Below, piece by piece: positions 1-7,427 of a DNA stretch of 12,501 nt. Position 1 is the stretch's first letter. Each line of letters starts with the position of its first letter. The position numbers and the translations under genes were made by a program. The stretch is from the NCBI GenBank assembly GCA_021158465.1, contig JAGGUN010000002.1, forward strand, positions 1-12,501. The letters run 5' to 3'. The notes under the pieces are model-generated. The model searched no databases and had not been told where the DNA came from. It saw only the letters and a program-made list of their open reading frames with translations. Source of the stretch: a bacterium. Its GTDB lineage: Bacteria; UBP14; UBA6098; 4484-93.

Positions 1-573
1 AACCGAAGCGGATATAAATGTAGCTTCATCGTACCAGTGTTCGCCTACTTCTGGGTCCGGTGTATCGTGTTCGGATGCAACAGTCAGTCTGTATTGTGTT
101 ACCCAGTTCCAGGTGATAGTCGACGGTTCGGTTATGTTAAACTCGGTGGATGCGTTAGTTCCGGATGGTGGCACAGAGCCAGTTCCTGTCCATCCTGTGC
201 ATCTGAATCTTGTTCCAGCGCCGTCGTCATCTGCAATGGAATCAACCGAAGCGGATATAAATGTAGCTTCATCGTACCAGTGTTCGCCTACTTCTGGGTC
301 CGGTGTATCGTGTTCGGATGCAACAGTCAGTCTGTATTGTGTTACCCAGTTCCAGGTGATGGTTGATGGTGCAAGCATATTAAACGATGTGGATGCGTTA
401 GTTCCGGATGGTGGCACAGAGCCAGTTCCTGTCCATCCTGTGCATCTGAACCTTGTTCCGGCGCCGTCGTCATCTGCAATGGAATCAACCGAAGCGGATA
501 TAAGTGTAGCTTCGTCGTACCAGTGTTCGCCTACTTCTGGGTCAGGTGTATCGTGTTCGGATGCGACGGTGAG
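1..573 (-). repeat. Near-identical 243-bp tandem units (three copies, one partial)
   Basis: Exact 243-bp spacing: AACCGAAGCGGATATAA occurs at 1, 244 and 487. Bases 1-117 are identical to 244-360, and 140-243 are nearly identical to 383-486. Differences between these two copies concentrate in about 118-140 versus 361-383. The third copy (from 487) carries scattered silent changes. Unit length is exactly 81 codons, so the frame is kept. This is the youngest-looking expansion visible and may continue left of the window. Confidence 0.95.
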
Positions 574-3500
574 TCTGTATTGTGTTACCCAGTTCCAGAT
601 AAGTGTTGTTCCCATAGTTATGGTGAATGATGTTGAGTGTCCGCTACCGCTTCCCGGCTCGGAGCCTATTCTTGTCCAGCTAACACAGCGGTACCTCACG
701 CCGCCGGACTCGTCCGCGAACTCTGGTGCTGTCGCATTGACTGTTGCTCCATCATCGAACCAGCTATCACCGTAGTCTGGGTCGGGTGTTCCGTGTTCCG
801 CTGGATTACCTATGACGGTCAATCTATACTGCAGTTGCCAGTTCCAGGTAAGGTCGGTTGCTGTAGTCATGCTAAACGATGTCGAATTCCCCGTTCCGCT
901 TCCTGGCTCGGAGCCTGTTCTCGTCCAGCCAGTGCAGTAGTATCTTGTGTCGCCTACCTCATCTGCCCATTCTGGAGCAGTTGCGTTTACCTCCGTTCCC
1001 GAGTTTATCCAGTTTACTCCATAATCTGGGTCGGGCGTTCCGTGTTCTTCTGGGCTTCCGTGGACGGTAAGCCTGTATTGTAACGCCCAGTTCCAGGTGA
1101 GGGTTGTTGGTGCGACGATAGCGAAAGATGTTGAAGTTTCTGTTCCGCTCCCCGGGAATGAACCGGTCCGAGTCCAGCCTTCGCAGTGGTACCTTGAGTC
1201 AGCGCTCTCTTCTGCTGTCTCGGGGCAGGAAGCGTTGATAACTGTTCCGTTGTCGTGCCAGTAAATTCCATAGTCTGGAGATGGTGTCCCGTGTTCGGAG
1301 GGTGAACCGACAATAGTCAGCTGATACTGCGTTTTCCATAGCCAAGTTACAGTGGAGTAAGAGTTCATATAGAAGGTTCCGGTATTCGTTCCGGTTCCTG
1401 AGCTTGGGGCATGCCCTGAGCCGATCCAGCCTGTGCAAACATACTGCGTTCCTGCTCCGCCAGAGACAGGCGATGTTACGGATGAGGATGCAGGGTTTCC
1501 CTCGTCATACCATCCTTCGCCTGTCGGTGTATCATAATCTGATGTAACCTTCAGGTAATATTGATGTGTCCAGGACGCCGTTTCTGTTATCGGATTGTTC
1601 ATAGTAACGGTGTGCGATAAGTCGGTTCCCGAGTATGAGCCTGCACCTGAACCTGTCCAGCTGACGAATACCCATCTTTCCTGTTCAGGTGTGACGACAT
1701 CTATATCTGAAAGCAATCCGAATTCCTGACTGGTGCCAGCATCACACCAACCCTCACCGTAGGGCGAACCGTGTGCAGAAACAACATCGAGATAATACTG
1801 TGTCACCCAGTTCCAGGTGATAGTGGAGTAAGAGTTCATCGGGAAGGTTCCGGTGCTCGTTCCCGTGCCAGAGGGCGCAGAGCCGGTCCCAGAATATCCT
1901 GTGCAAGCATACTGTATTCCTGCTCCGCCAGAGACAGGCGATGTCACAGATGATGATGCATTTGTCCCTGCATCATACCACCCTTCACCTGTCGGTGAAT
2001 CGTAGGGTGAGGTAACACTGAGATAGTACTGGTGTGTCCAGGATGCCGTTTCTGTTATCGGATTGTTCATAGTAACAGTGTGTGATAGGTCGGTTCCCGA
2101 GTATGAGCCGGCGCCTGAGCCTGTCCAGCTAACGAATACCCATCTTTCCTGTCCAGGTGTGACAACATCCGGTGAAGTTACCCCAAATGAAGCCACTGTT
2201 CCGGCATCGTACCATCCTTCTCCCGTGGGGCTCCCGTGGGCGGAGTTGACGGTAAGATAATACTGCGTGTCGAAGAACGCGGTATAACTTGTAGCCGATG
2301 TGGGTGAAACATTGTGCGATATTGCTCCCCCATCACTCCAGTGTGTCCAGACATACCTTGTATCTCCGACTGTCTGTGGTGATGTTGTAGCAATGTTATG
2401 AGATGAGCCAGAATCCCACCAGAATGTCTGACTGCTTGAATAGGCTGTTCCATCGACGGAGAAATCCCTACCTGATGGGTCAGTGCTGACGGTAATCTGG
2501 TATTGAGTGGTGAAGTATGCAGTATAGTCTGTAGCCGATGTCGGTGCGACATTGTGCGATATTGCTCCCCCATCGCTCCAGTGTGTCCAGACATACCTTG
2601 TATCTCCGACTGTCTGTGGTGATGTTGTGGCAATATTATGAGATGAGCCAGAATCCCACCAGAATGTCTGACTGCTTGAATAGGCTGTTCCATCGACAGA
2701 GAAATCCCTACCTGATGGGTCGGTTGATACCGTGTGTTTGTACTGATGGTCAAAGTAAGCGGTGTAGGTTGTCGCGCTTGATGGGACGAGGATGCTATGT
2801 GTTTGTCCGCCACCGTCTGACCAGTGGTCATAGATGTATCTTTCCGTGCCTGTCTCGAGCTGGGGAGATGTCACCCCGATGGTGTGTGCTGTTCCTGCTC
2901 TCCAGTACTCTGTATGAGGAGAGAGGTAAGCTGTTCCATCAACGATAACGGTACCACCTGGCATATTCGTTTGCACTGTAATAGGCACGCTCGTGTAGAA
3001 GACCCAGGTCGGACTCCAATCACTATACTCGTATCCATCATAGGCTCTGACACGCCAATAGTAGGTCTGTCCCTCGGTAGTTGTGAATGAGCTTGAGCTT
3101 GTCCCGGATGTTATGCCGCTTGCGACATAGGGAGCCGTTGGTGGGTTATCTGTGTCGACATACCAGTAGTATGTTATGCCGTCACCGTCGCAATCGGATG
3201 ATATGTTCCAGGAGACGGTCTGGCTTCCTGCCATAAGGAGTGCCCCATCTGAGGGCGAGGAGAGTGCCGGGTCCGTCGGCTCACCGTTCTCACGAAAACT
3301 CCTCGTCGATGATGTGCTTGTCCGACAGCTGTTGTAAGCATCTACATACCAGGAATAGTCGGTGCAATCGGAGGTTGACATTGTATACGATGTCGAACTG
3401 CCTGTATAAACATTCGACCCGTTGACCCAAAGCCTATAGCCGTCGGCTCTGTCGCAGCTCGACCACTGGAATGTTACGGAGTTCCCTGTGTGTCTTATGC

Positions 3501-5787
3501 CGTCCGCTGGAGCGGAGAGGGTTGGTGTCTCTGGTGTTCTGTAGGTTATATCAGATAGATTTATTGTGTATGAGCATATCGGGTCGTTCTCCATATATTC
3601 GTCAACCTTCACATAGTATGTCCCTGGCTCCACGCAGGTAGCATCGATTCTCGAGAAAAGCCCCGTTCCACCGTCATCGTCATAATCAACCTCTGTCAGA
3701 CTACCACAGCTTCCACGGTATAGCCACATCCTCGTATCTCCGGATGAACCGTCCGTCCAGACAGAGAAATCAGCATAATCCGTTGTCGTAAATGTTACCC
3801 AGTCTACATCCGCTCCATCCATATTGATAGTGTGGTCCTGTGAGCCTGGCGAGATAGCCCTCGCACTCGAACAGTCATCGTCCGACTCATAGGCATCCTG
3901 ATTACAGGAGGGAAGTGTTTCATAAAAATACTTGAAATAGTACCGCCCCCGTGTATAGGTCGAACTATAACCTCTCACCCATACCTTGTAATAGCCTGTT
4001 TCGGTGCAACACCACTCAATCCTGAAGTTGAGACCATCGCCACCATCATCGTCGGAGGTTATAATATTACAGTCATCATCTCCGAGGTAACCGTATGTAT
4101 CGGTGTGCTCATCATAATAAGAGGTGTAAAATGTATATTTCCTCCCACAATAAGCATGGAACCTGAAATAATCATAGTCTCCGTGAGGGCAGATTGTGTG
4201 ATACTGGGTCGACTCATATGTAGAAGGACTGATATATGTGTATTGCGAGCAGCCATCGTCGTTTTCATAACTATCCTCAGGATAGATGTACCCGCTACAA
4301 CTTGATGGATAGTCGCAGTTATCATGGTCAATACATTGATAAAATGTAATTGTATAACTACCAGAGCTGGTAAAGGTATATGAGTATGTATAATAAGCTC
4401 TTTGTTCGTGCCAGTAGTCGGTGCAGCTACCCCACTGGTCCTCCGCACAGCAATCGCCACTCTCATAACAGGGATCTGTGTAGTCTATACCGACCCATGT
4501 GTCAGCACTTCCCGCGCCCGTTAAGACTACTCTGGCATCGGCACCGCTGGAAAGGTCAGGGCAAGAGCCGCATCGATACCACATATACGAACAGGTCCAG
4601 CTTATAGTGTAGTTGACACAGTCGTTGGAACAATAAGGTCCTATAGGGTCGTCCTTTGTGCCTCCCCGTCGGCGACCCTGACAGGAAGGACAGGGAGCTT
4701 CGGTGGTATCATCGGATATAGAGGTAAAATAAAAGGTGAGCCTATTGTTATCTTCATCGAAGGCTTCCTTTGATATATTCATAGATAAAACCGCAAGCTT
4801 GTCATCGAACCGGAGATTGTGCGAAACCTTCTGATGTTTCCCCCCGATGGTTATCGTGCAGGAGTCCAAGACAACGCCGTTGGATGTGCCCTTTTCAGAG
4901 AAGCCCCATCCGCCTGTCCCGGAGTATGTTCCTGTTTTGCCGTCTTTGCCAGGGATAATCAGTGCCAGATTATTCTTACCGAGGGGGAATATCCATTCCA
5001 CATTTAAGGATTTTTTCGGGTGACCACGCAGTGGTAGCTCGATGAGAAAACCATCTTCTGTCCTGTGGCTGGCAGTGATAGGAGTGAAGAAGTCCTCGAC
5101 CCCATGGTTGAATGATAAAATTGCTTTCCTCAGTTCCTCCTCGAACTCTATGTTTTCACCTGTTCCCTTTCTGATGTATCCTCCCGGTAGACTGGTAGCT
5201 CTGTTTCTTCCGTAGCGAGAAGAGCTCTCTATATTGGGGCTCAAAAGCATAACGAGGCTATTCCCCGATTCTTCAAACGCCTCCCTCGGTATCGCTGTGG
5301 AGAAGGTCAGGGTATCACCCTCGATTCTCAGATTGTAGATGAGTTTGCGAGGCTTTTCGTTGATACTGACCATACAGGAATCCACGCTGAACAGCGCACC
5401 TGACTCCGTTGTATCGATGCCGAACCCACAGCTGCCGGAGCCCCTATACTCCCTTGCCCAAATCCCAGTTTCACTAGAATAGAGGCATAACCCACCCGGG
5501 ACAGGGTATCTCAGAACAAGCTGGTAGAAAGGCTCTTTGGGTATCCCTTTTAGGGGCAGCTCCAGTTTTACCTGATGCTCTCCAAATCTCTCAGACACAG
5601 GAACGGGTTCTATGTGGTCGTTATTTTGAGCACCGCCTAAGACGATCGCTTCCTTTACACCCTTTACGAATTCTGAGAACTGGTCTTTCTGTTCTGCAGC
5701 AAAGATAAGCGAATTGGTGAACACCGATATGAGCGACAAAGTTATCAGGAGCCCAACCACTCTGGCTCTCTTGGTTCGTCTTTCCAC
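1..5787 (-). CDS. Giant secreted multidomain repeat protein (C-terminus outside window)
   Basis: A single open frame of 1929 codons from a GTG start (bases 5785-5787) to the left window edge with no stop. The start is chosen because AAGGAGGG lies just upstream and residues 1-31 form a signal peptide (basic MERRTKRAR, hydrophobic core, ending IFAA). Seen after it: two related ~150-residue domains (37-186, 215-360); a Cys-rich segment (about 361-500, including CPSC); two PPC-like domains (502-623, 631-747) with YExDD, DVDWVTF and PGTYYVKV motifs; two Fn3-like domains (about 752-831, 840-932); then at least 13 repeats of about 80 residues (934 onward) resembling divergent InlB B-repeats, with recurring TQYxLTV, GWTGTGS and TWNW. 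Likely a cell-surface or released protein used in adhesion or binding; no catalytic motif was recognised. A sorting tail may lie in the missing C-terminus. A promoter at 5858-5885 suggests independent transcription. The reading frame is certain, the function is inferred. Confidence 0.85.
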   Translation of the reverse strand, partial: MERRTKRARVVGLLITLSLISVFTNSLIFAAEQKDQFSEFVKGVKEAIVLGGAQNNDHIEPVPVSERFGEHQVKLELPLKGIPKEPFYQLVLRYPVPGGLCLYSSETGIWAREYRGSGSCGFGIDTTESGALFSVDSCMVSINEKPRKLIYNLRIEGDTLTFSTAIPREAFEESGNSLVMLLSPNIESSSRYGRNRATSLPGGYIRKGTGENIEFEEELRKAILSFNHGVEDFFTPITASHRTEDGFLIELPLRGHPKKSLNVEWIFPLGKNNLALIIPGKDGKTGTYSGTGGWGFSEKGTSNGVVLDSCTITIGGKHQKVSHNLRFDDKLAVLSMNISKEAFDEDNNRLTFYFTSISDDTTEAPCPSCQGRRRGGTKDDPIGPYCSNDCVNYTISWTCSYMWYRCGSCPDLSSGADARVVLTGAGSADTWVGIDYTDPCYESGDCCAEDQWGSCTDYWHEQRAYYTYSYTFTSSGSYTITFYQCIDHDNCDYPSSCSGYIYPEDSYENDDGCSQYTYISPSTYESTQYHTICPHGDYDYFRFHAYCGRKYTFYTSYYDEHTDTYGYLGDDDCNIITSDDDGGDGLNFRIEWCCTETGYYKVWVRGYSSTYTRGRYYFKYFYETLPSCNQDAYESDDDCSSARAISPGSQDHTINMDGADVDWVTFTTTDYADFSVWTDGSSGDTRMWLYRGSCGSLTEVDYDDDGGTGLFSRIDATCVEPGTYYVKVDEYMENDPICSYTINLSDITYRTPETPTLSAPADGIRHTGNSVTFQWSSCDRADGYRLWVNGSNVYTGSSTSYTMSTSDCTDYSWYVDAYNSCRTSTSSTRSFRENGEPTDPALSSPSDGALLMAGSQTVSWNISSDCDGDGITYYWYVDTDNPPTAPYVASGITSGTSSSSFTTTEGQTYYWRVRAYDGYEYSDWSPTWVFYTSVPITVQTNMPGGTVIVDGTAYLSPHTEYWRAGTAHTIGVTSPQLETGTERYIYDHWSDGGGQTHSILVPSSATTYTAYFDHQYKHTVSTDPSGRDFSVDGTAYSSSQTFWWDSGSSHNIATTSPQTVGDTRYVWTHWSDGGAISHNVAPTSATDYTAYFTTQYQITVSTDPSGRDFSVDGTAYSSSQTFWWDSGSSHNIATTSPQTVGDTRYVWTHWSDGGAISHNVSPTSATSYTAFFDTQYYLTVNSAHGSPTGEGWYDAGTVASFGVTSPDVVTPGQERWVFVSWTGSGAGSYSGTDLSHTVTMNNPITETASWTHQYYLSVTSPYDSPTGEGWYDAGTNASSSVTSPVSGGAGIQYACTGYSGTGSAPSGTGTSTGTFPMNSYSTITWNWVTQYYLDVVSAHGSPYGEGWCDAGTSQEFGLLSDIDVVTPEQERWVFVSWTGSGAGSYSGTDLSHTVTMNNPITETASWTHQYYLKVTSDYDTPTGEGWYDEGNPASSSVTSPVSGGAGTQYVCTGWIGSGHAPSSGTGTNTGTFYMNSYSTVTWLWKTQYQLTIVGSPSEHGTPSPDYGIYWHDNGTVINASCPETAEESADSRYHCEGWTRTGSFPGSGTETSTSFAIVAPTTLTWNWALQYRLTVHGSPEEHGTPDPDYGVNWINSGTEVNATAPEWADEVGDTRYYCTGWTRTGSEPGSGTGNSTSFSMTTATDLTWNWQLQYRLTVIGNPAEHGTPDPDYGDSWFDDGATVNATAPEFADESGGVRYRCVSWTRIGSEPGSGSGHSTSFTITMGTTLIWNWVTQYRLTVASEHDTPDPEVGEHWYDEATLISASVDSIADDDGAGTRFRCTGWTGTGSVPPSGTNASTSFNMLAPSTITWNWVTQYRLTVASEHDTPDPEVGEHWYDEATFISASVDSIADDDGAGTRFRCTGWTGTGSVPPSGTNASTEFNITEPSTITWNWVTQYRLTVASEHDTPDPEVGEHWYDEATFISASV
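1321..2256 (-). repeat. Two copies of a ~156-residue A-B super-repeat
   Basis: Units starting at 2256 and 1791 (type A, GEGWxDAGT, RWVFVSWTGSGAGSYSGTD, MNNPITETASWTHQYY) alternate with units at 2022 and 1554 (type B, SPVSGGAG, QYxCTG, MNSYST). The A-B pair is repeated as a block: CGGATTGTTCATAGTAAC occurs at 1591 and 2059, 468 bp apart. The first A-B block spans 2256-1792 and the second 1791-1321. The two blocks differ by small in-frame indels, so they are older than the 243-bp units. Confidence 0.9.
2257..2736 (-). repeat. Two near-identical 240-bp tandem units
   Basis: GAAATCCCTACCTGATGGGTC occurs at 2461 and 2701, exactly 240 bp (80 codons) apart, and the stretches from about 2317 and 2557 match with only a few mismatches. 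The encoded units share DPSGRDFSVDGTAYSSSQTF and HWSDGGAISHNV. A more diverged relative lies at 2988-2737 (VIVDGTAY, HWSDGG). Confidence 0.93.
4711..5679 (-). repeat. Duplicated ~150-residue N-terminal domain in the giant protein
   Basis: Residues 37-186 (5679-5230) and 215-360 (5145-4708) align along their length: FSEFVKGVKEAI / FEEELRKAILSF, then IELPLRG / LELPLKG, then a YRGSGSCGFG / YSGTGGWGFS turn, then SVDSCMVSI / VLDSCTITI, then YNLRIEGDTL / HNLRFDDKLA, then IPREAFEESGN / ISKEAFDEDNN. Protein similarity is moderate and DNA similarity low, so the duplication is old. I recognise no named family. The predicted fold would be beta-rich. Confidence 0.8.
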
Positions 5788-5799
5788 TTTTCCCTCCTT

Positions 5800-5817
5800 A
5801 AAATAAAGGCTTATTTT
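5800..5817 (-). promoter_or_regulatory. Small AT hairpin abutting the ribosome site of the giant gene
   Basis: On the minus strand AAAATAA, a GCCT loop and TTATTTT form a 7-bp stem directly followed by AAGGAGGG (5799-5792) and then GTG (5787-5785). The stem has only A-U pairs and is weak, but its position in the short 5' leader could affect ribosome access. There is no U-run typical of a terminator. Confidence 0.3.
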
Positions 5818-5857
5818 CCCGAGAACCTTAAGGCATCTTTTAGTTCTTTTTTATCTC

Positions 5858-5885
5858 ATTATATAATATATTTCGCTTTAGTCAA
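5858..5885 (-). promoter_or_regulatory. Sigma70-type promoter for the giant gene, inside the 3' end of the UbiA gene
   Basis: On the minus strand TTGACT (5885-5880), a 16-base spacer and TATAAT (5863-5858) match the consensus at 11 of 12 positions. The -35 box covers Leu-Thr codons near the end of the UbiA gene and the -10 box overlaps its TAA stop (5861-5859). Transcription would start near 5851, leaving a leader of about 64 bases before the GTG. Confidence 0.65.
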
Positions 5886-7427
5886 GTAAAGTATCGAGAG
5901 ATAAATCCAAAATATTACCATCATAGCTCGATATAAATTCTTACTCAAAACCGTAAAATTAGCCAGCCACACGAAAGAGATTACTGCCAGGGTAATTACC
6001 AGTTCCAGTTCGAGCCTTAGGCTCATCAAGGCTGGCATCACACCGTATAACCCTGTTGCCACTCCACACAGTATATAGTTGATTTTCCTCGGAGCATATT
6101 TGCTGTAAAGGTTGAAATAGCCAGAACTGGTATCACCTGCAATGTCTTTTTCATCCTTTAGGATCGACATTATGGTGAATGCGCAAAAGGTGATTGTAGC
6201 GATACCAACAGGGAGTTCGGTTAAGCTACGGGCTGGTATGTCCATTCCGGATACATAGCCGAGTAGAAAGGTCAGGACCGAATTGAGTCCAATGATGAGG
6301 TTTCCGGCGAAAGGGAAGCTCCGAACCTTCAGCCCGGGGTCTGAGTACAACCAACCGAAGATCAGCAGTGTCAGATTGACCAGGAATAGCCGATAGTCGA
6401 AGTAAAGTGAGCCGACTGACCCGAAGAGGATAGCTATATATGCAATCGTGAGCGCTTCCTGTTTTGATAAGAATCCATCAGATATAAGATTTCGTTTCCC
6501 GTTTAATCTATCTGCTTCCATGTCGGAGATATGATTGTAAATACGGACCGCGATCCAAAACGAGGTTGGAATGAGATATATTAAAAGAAGTCTCGACCAC
6601 CCCATAACAGAAAACCATGCGCTCTCGTTGTTGAAGGAGACCATTATCCCTGCTGTCAGCATGACATAGTAATGCAGGCTCGGAAAGCCGAAGAGATATT
6701 TCCAGCATTTTACCACAGACCAGTTAAAATAGGTTAGCAATATCAGCAGTAAAGCTATCCCATCGAGGATATACAGAACCACATAGCTGTTCTCGGAGAG
6801 CTGGAATATTCCCAAAGGAATGTGCCTTACCAGGTTGCATAGATATGGTACGAAGAAGGCGTATCCGTTGATGAAGAGGAGTACAAAGAATAAAGCCACA
6901 AAGGCAGCTATTCTTCTGAGCCAGCTACCCTTTCGATAGAGGAAAAGATAAAAACCGATCAATATAAAGATGATGTGCATCTGGAAGAAATGCCCGCCGG
7001 TTGTCCTGAGACCCGAATAGAGGTAAAGGATATGTTGTTTGATTGCGGCTATCAAGGAGACATTTGGGTCGTAGTTCATAACCACAAGCATATGACGACC
7101 AGCTGGTCCAAAGGCAATTAGATCGACAACAGGGGGTATGAAGAGGACCGTCATAGCAACCAAGCCCAGTTTGAAAACCTTTTCAACCCTTTCTCCGACT
7201 ATCAGATGCACTGCCAGAGTTCCCCATACCAGATAGGAAGCGTTTTGGATCCCGAAACTCAAGAGGTCCTTCGATGGTATTACAAATCCGACCGATGAGA
7301 TTGATTCCAGAATATCCCGTAAGGCTATTATCCCGACTAAAATGATAATACCTTTCCACCCTCCAAGCGGCATAGCCTGAATATTCTCTACACCTCTGGC
7401 AAAGCTATTTCTAATCTTACTCAGCAT
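5859..7427 (-). CDS. UbiA-superfamily prenyltransferase-like membrane protein with extra N-terminal membrane domain
   Basis: 522 residues, strongly hydrophobic with many membrane helices. The C-terminal part (about 265-522) carries both Asp-rich motifs of the UbiA family: N298-x3-D302-x3-D306-x2-N309 (NHISDMEADRLN) and D425-x2-D428-x3-D432 (KDEKDIAGD), which bind Mg-diphosphate in known members. YSDPGLKVRSFPFAGN between them is also family-typical. UbiA enzymes move prenyl chains onto aromatic or other acceptors in the membrane; a few are cyclases. Usual length is near 290, so the first ~240 residues, with several additional helices, are an unusual extension without a recognised family. The ATG overlaps the last 11 bases of the upstream toroid gene, implying translational coupling. 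Substrates cannot be read from the sequence. The active site looks intact. Confidence 0.82.
   Translation of the reverse strand: MLSKIRNSFARGVENIQAMPLGGWKGIIILVGIIALRDILESISSVGFVIPSKDLLSFGIQNASYLVWGTLAVHLIVGERVEKVFKLGLVAMTVLFIPPVVDLIAFGPAGRHMLVVMNYDPNVSLIAAIKQHILYLYSGLRTTGGHFFQMHIIFILIGFYLFLYRKGSWLRRIAAFVALFFVLLFINGYAFFVPYLCNLVRHIPLGIFQLSENSYVVLYILDGIALLLILLTYFNWSVVKCWKYLFGFPSLHYYVMLTAGIMVSFNNESAWFSVMGWSRLLLIYLIPTSFWIAVRIYNHISDMEADRLNGKRNLISDGFLSKQEALTIAYIAILFGSVGSLYFDYRLFLVNLTLLIFGWLYSDPGLKVRSFPFAGNLIIGLNSVLTFLLGYVSGMDIPARSLTELPVGIATITFCAFTIMSILKDEKDIAGDTSSGYFNLYSKYAPRKINYILCGVATGLYGVMPALMSLRLELELVITLAVISFVWLANFTVLSKNLYRAMMVIFWIYLSILYLTKAKYII

Larger units (their letters stand above)
1..2988 (-). 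repeat. Array of 13 tandem ~80-residue InlB-B-like repeats
   Basis: Within the giant gene, units begin (5' end on the minus strand) at 2988, 2736, 2496, 2256, 2022, 1791, 1554, 1320, 1071, 822, 573, 330 and 87, the last cut by the window. Each opens with a strand like LTV after TQY/LQY, has W(Y/F)D in the middle, then (T/V)RY or RF, then a GWT or HWSDGG motif, and closes with an aromatic TWNW or YTAYF strand. Unit lengths vary from 77 to 84 residues. The pattern fits the divergent InlB B-repeat / Flg_new_2-like families by eye; a profile search would decide the name. Confidence 0.85.

Noticed and set aside
1-599. Regular direct repeats that could suggest a CRISPR array
   Set aside because: The period is 243 bp with nearly whole-unit identity and an intact reading frame; there are no short repeats with unique spacers.
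37-775. Plus-strand open frames over the repeat array, themselves repetitive
   Set aside because: They are antisense to the continuous minus-strand frame and repeat only because the DNA below them does. They lack ribosome sites and protein-like features.
2178-2831. Minus-strand 217-codon frame with internal repeats
   Set aside because: It is an out-of-frame reading of the 240-bp units of the giant gene, whose own frame is open throughout.
4059-4466. Minus-strand and plus-strand frames of 60-135 codons over the PPC-like region
   Set aside because: Shadows of the giant gene, which here shows clear PPC-like domain motifs in its own frame.
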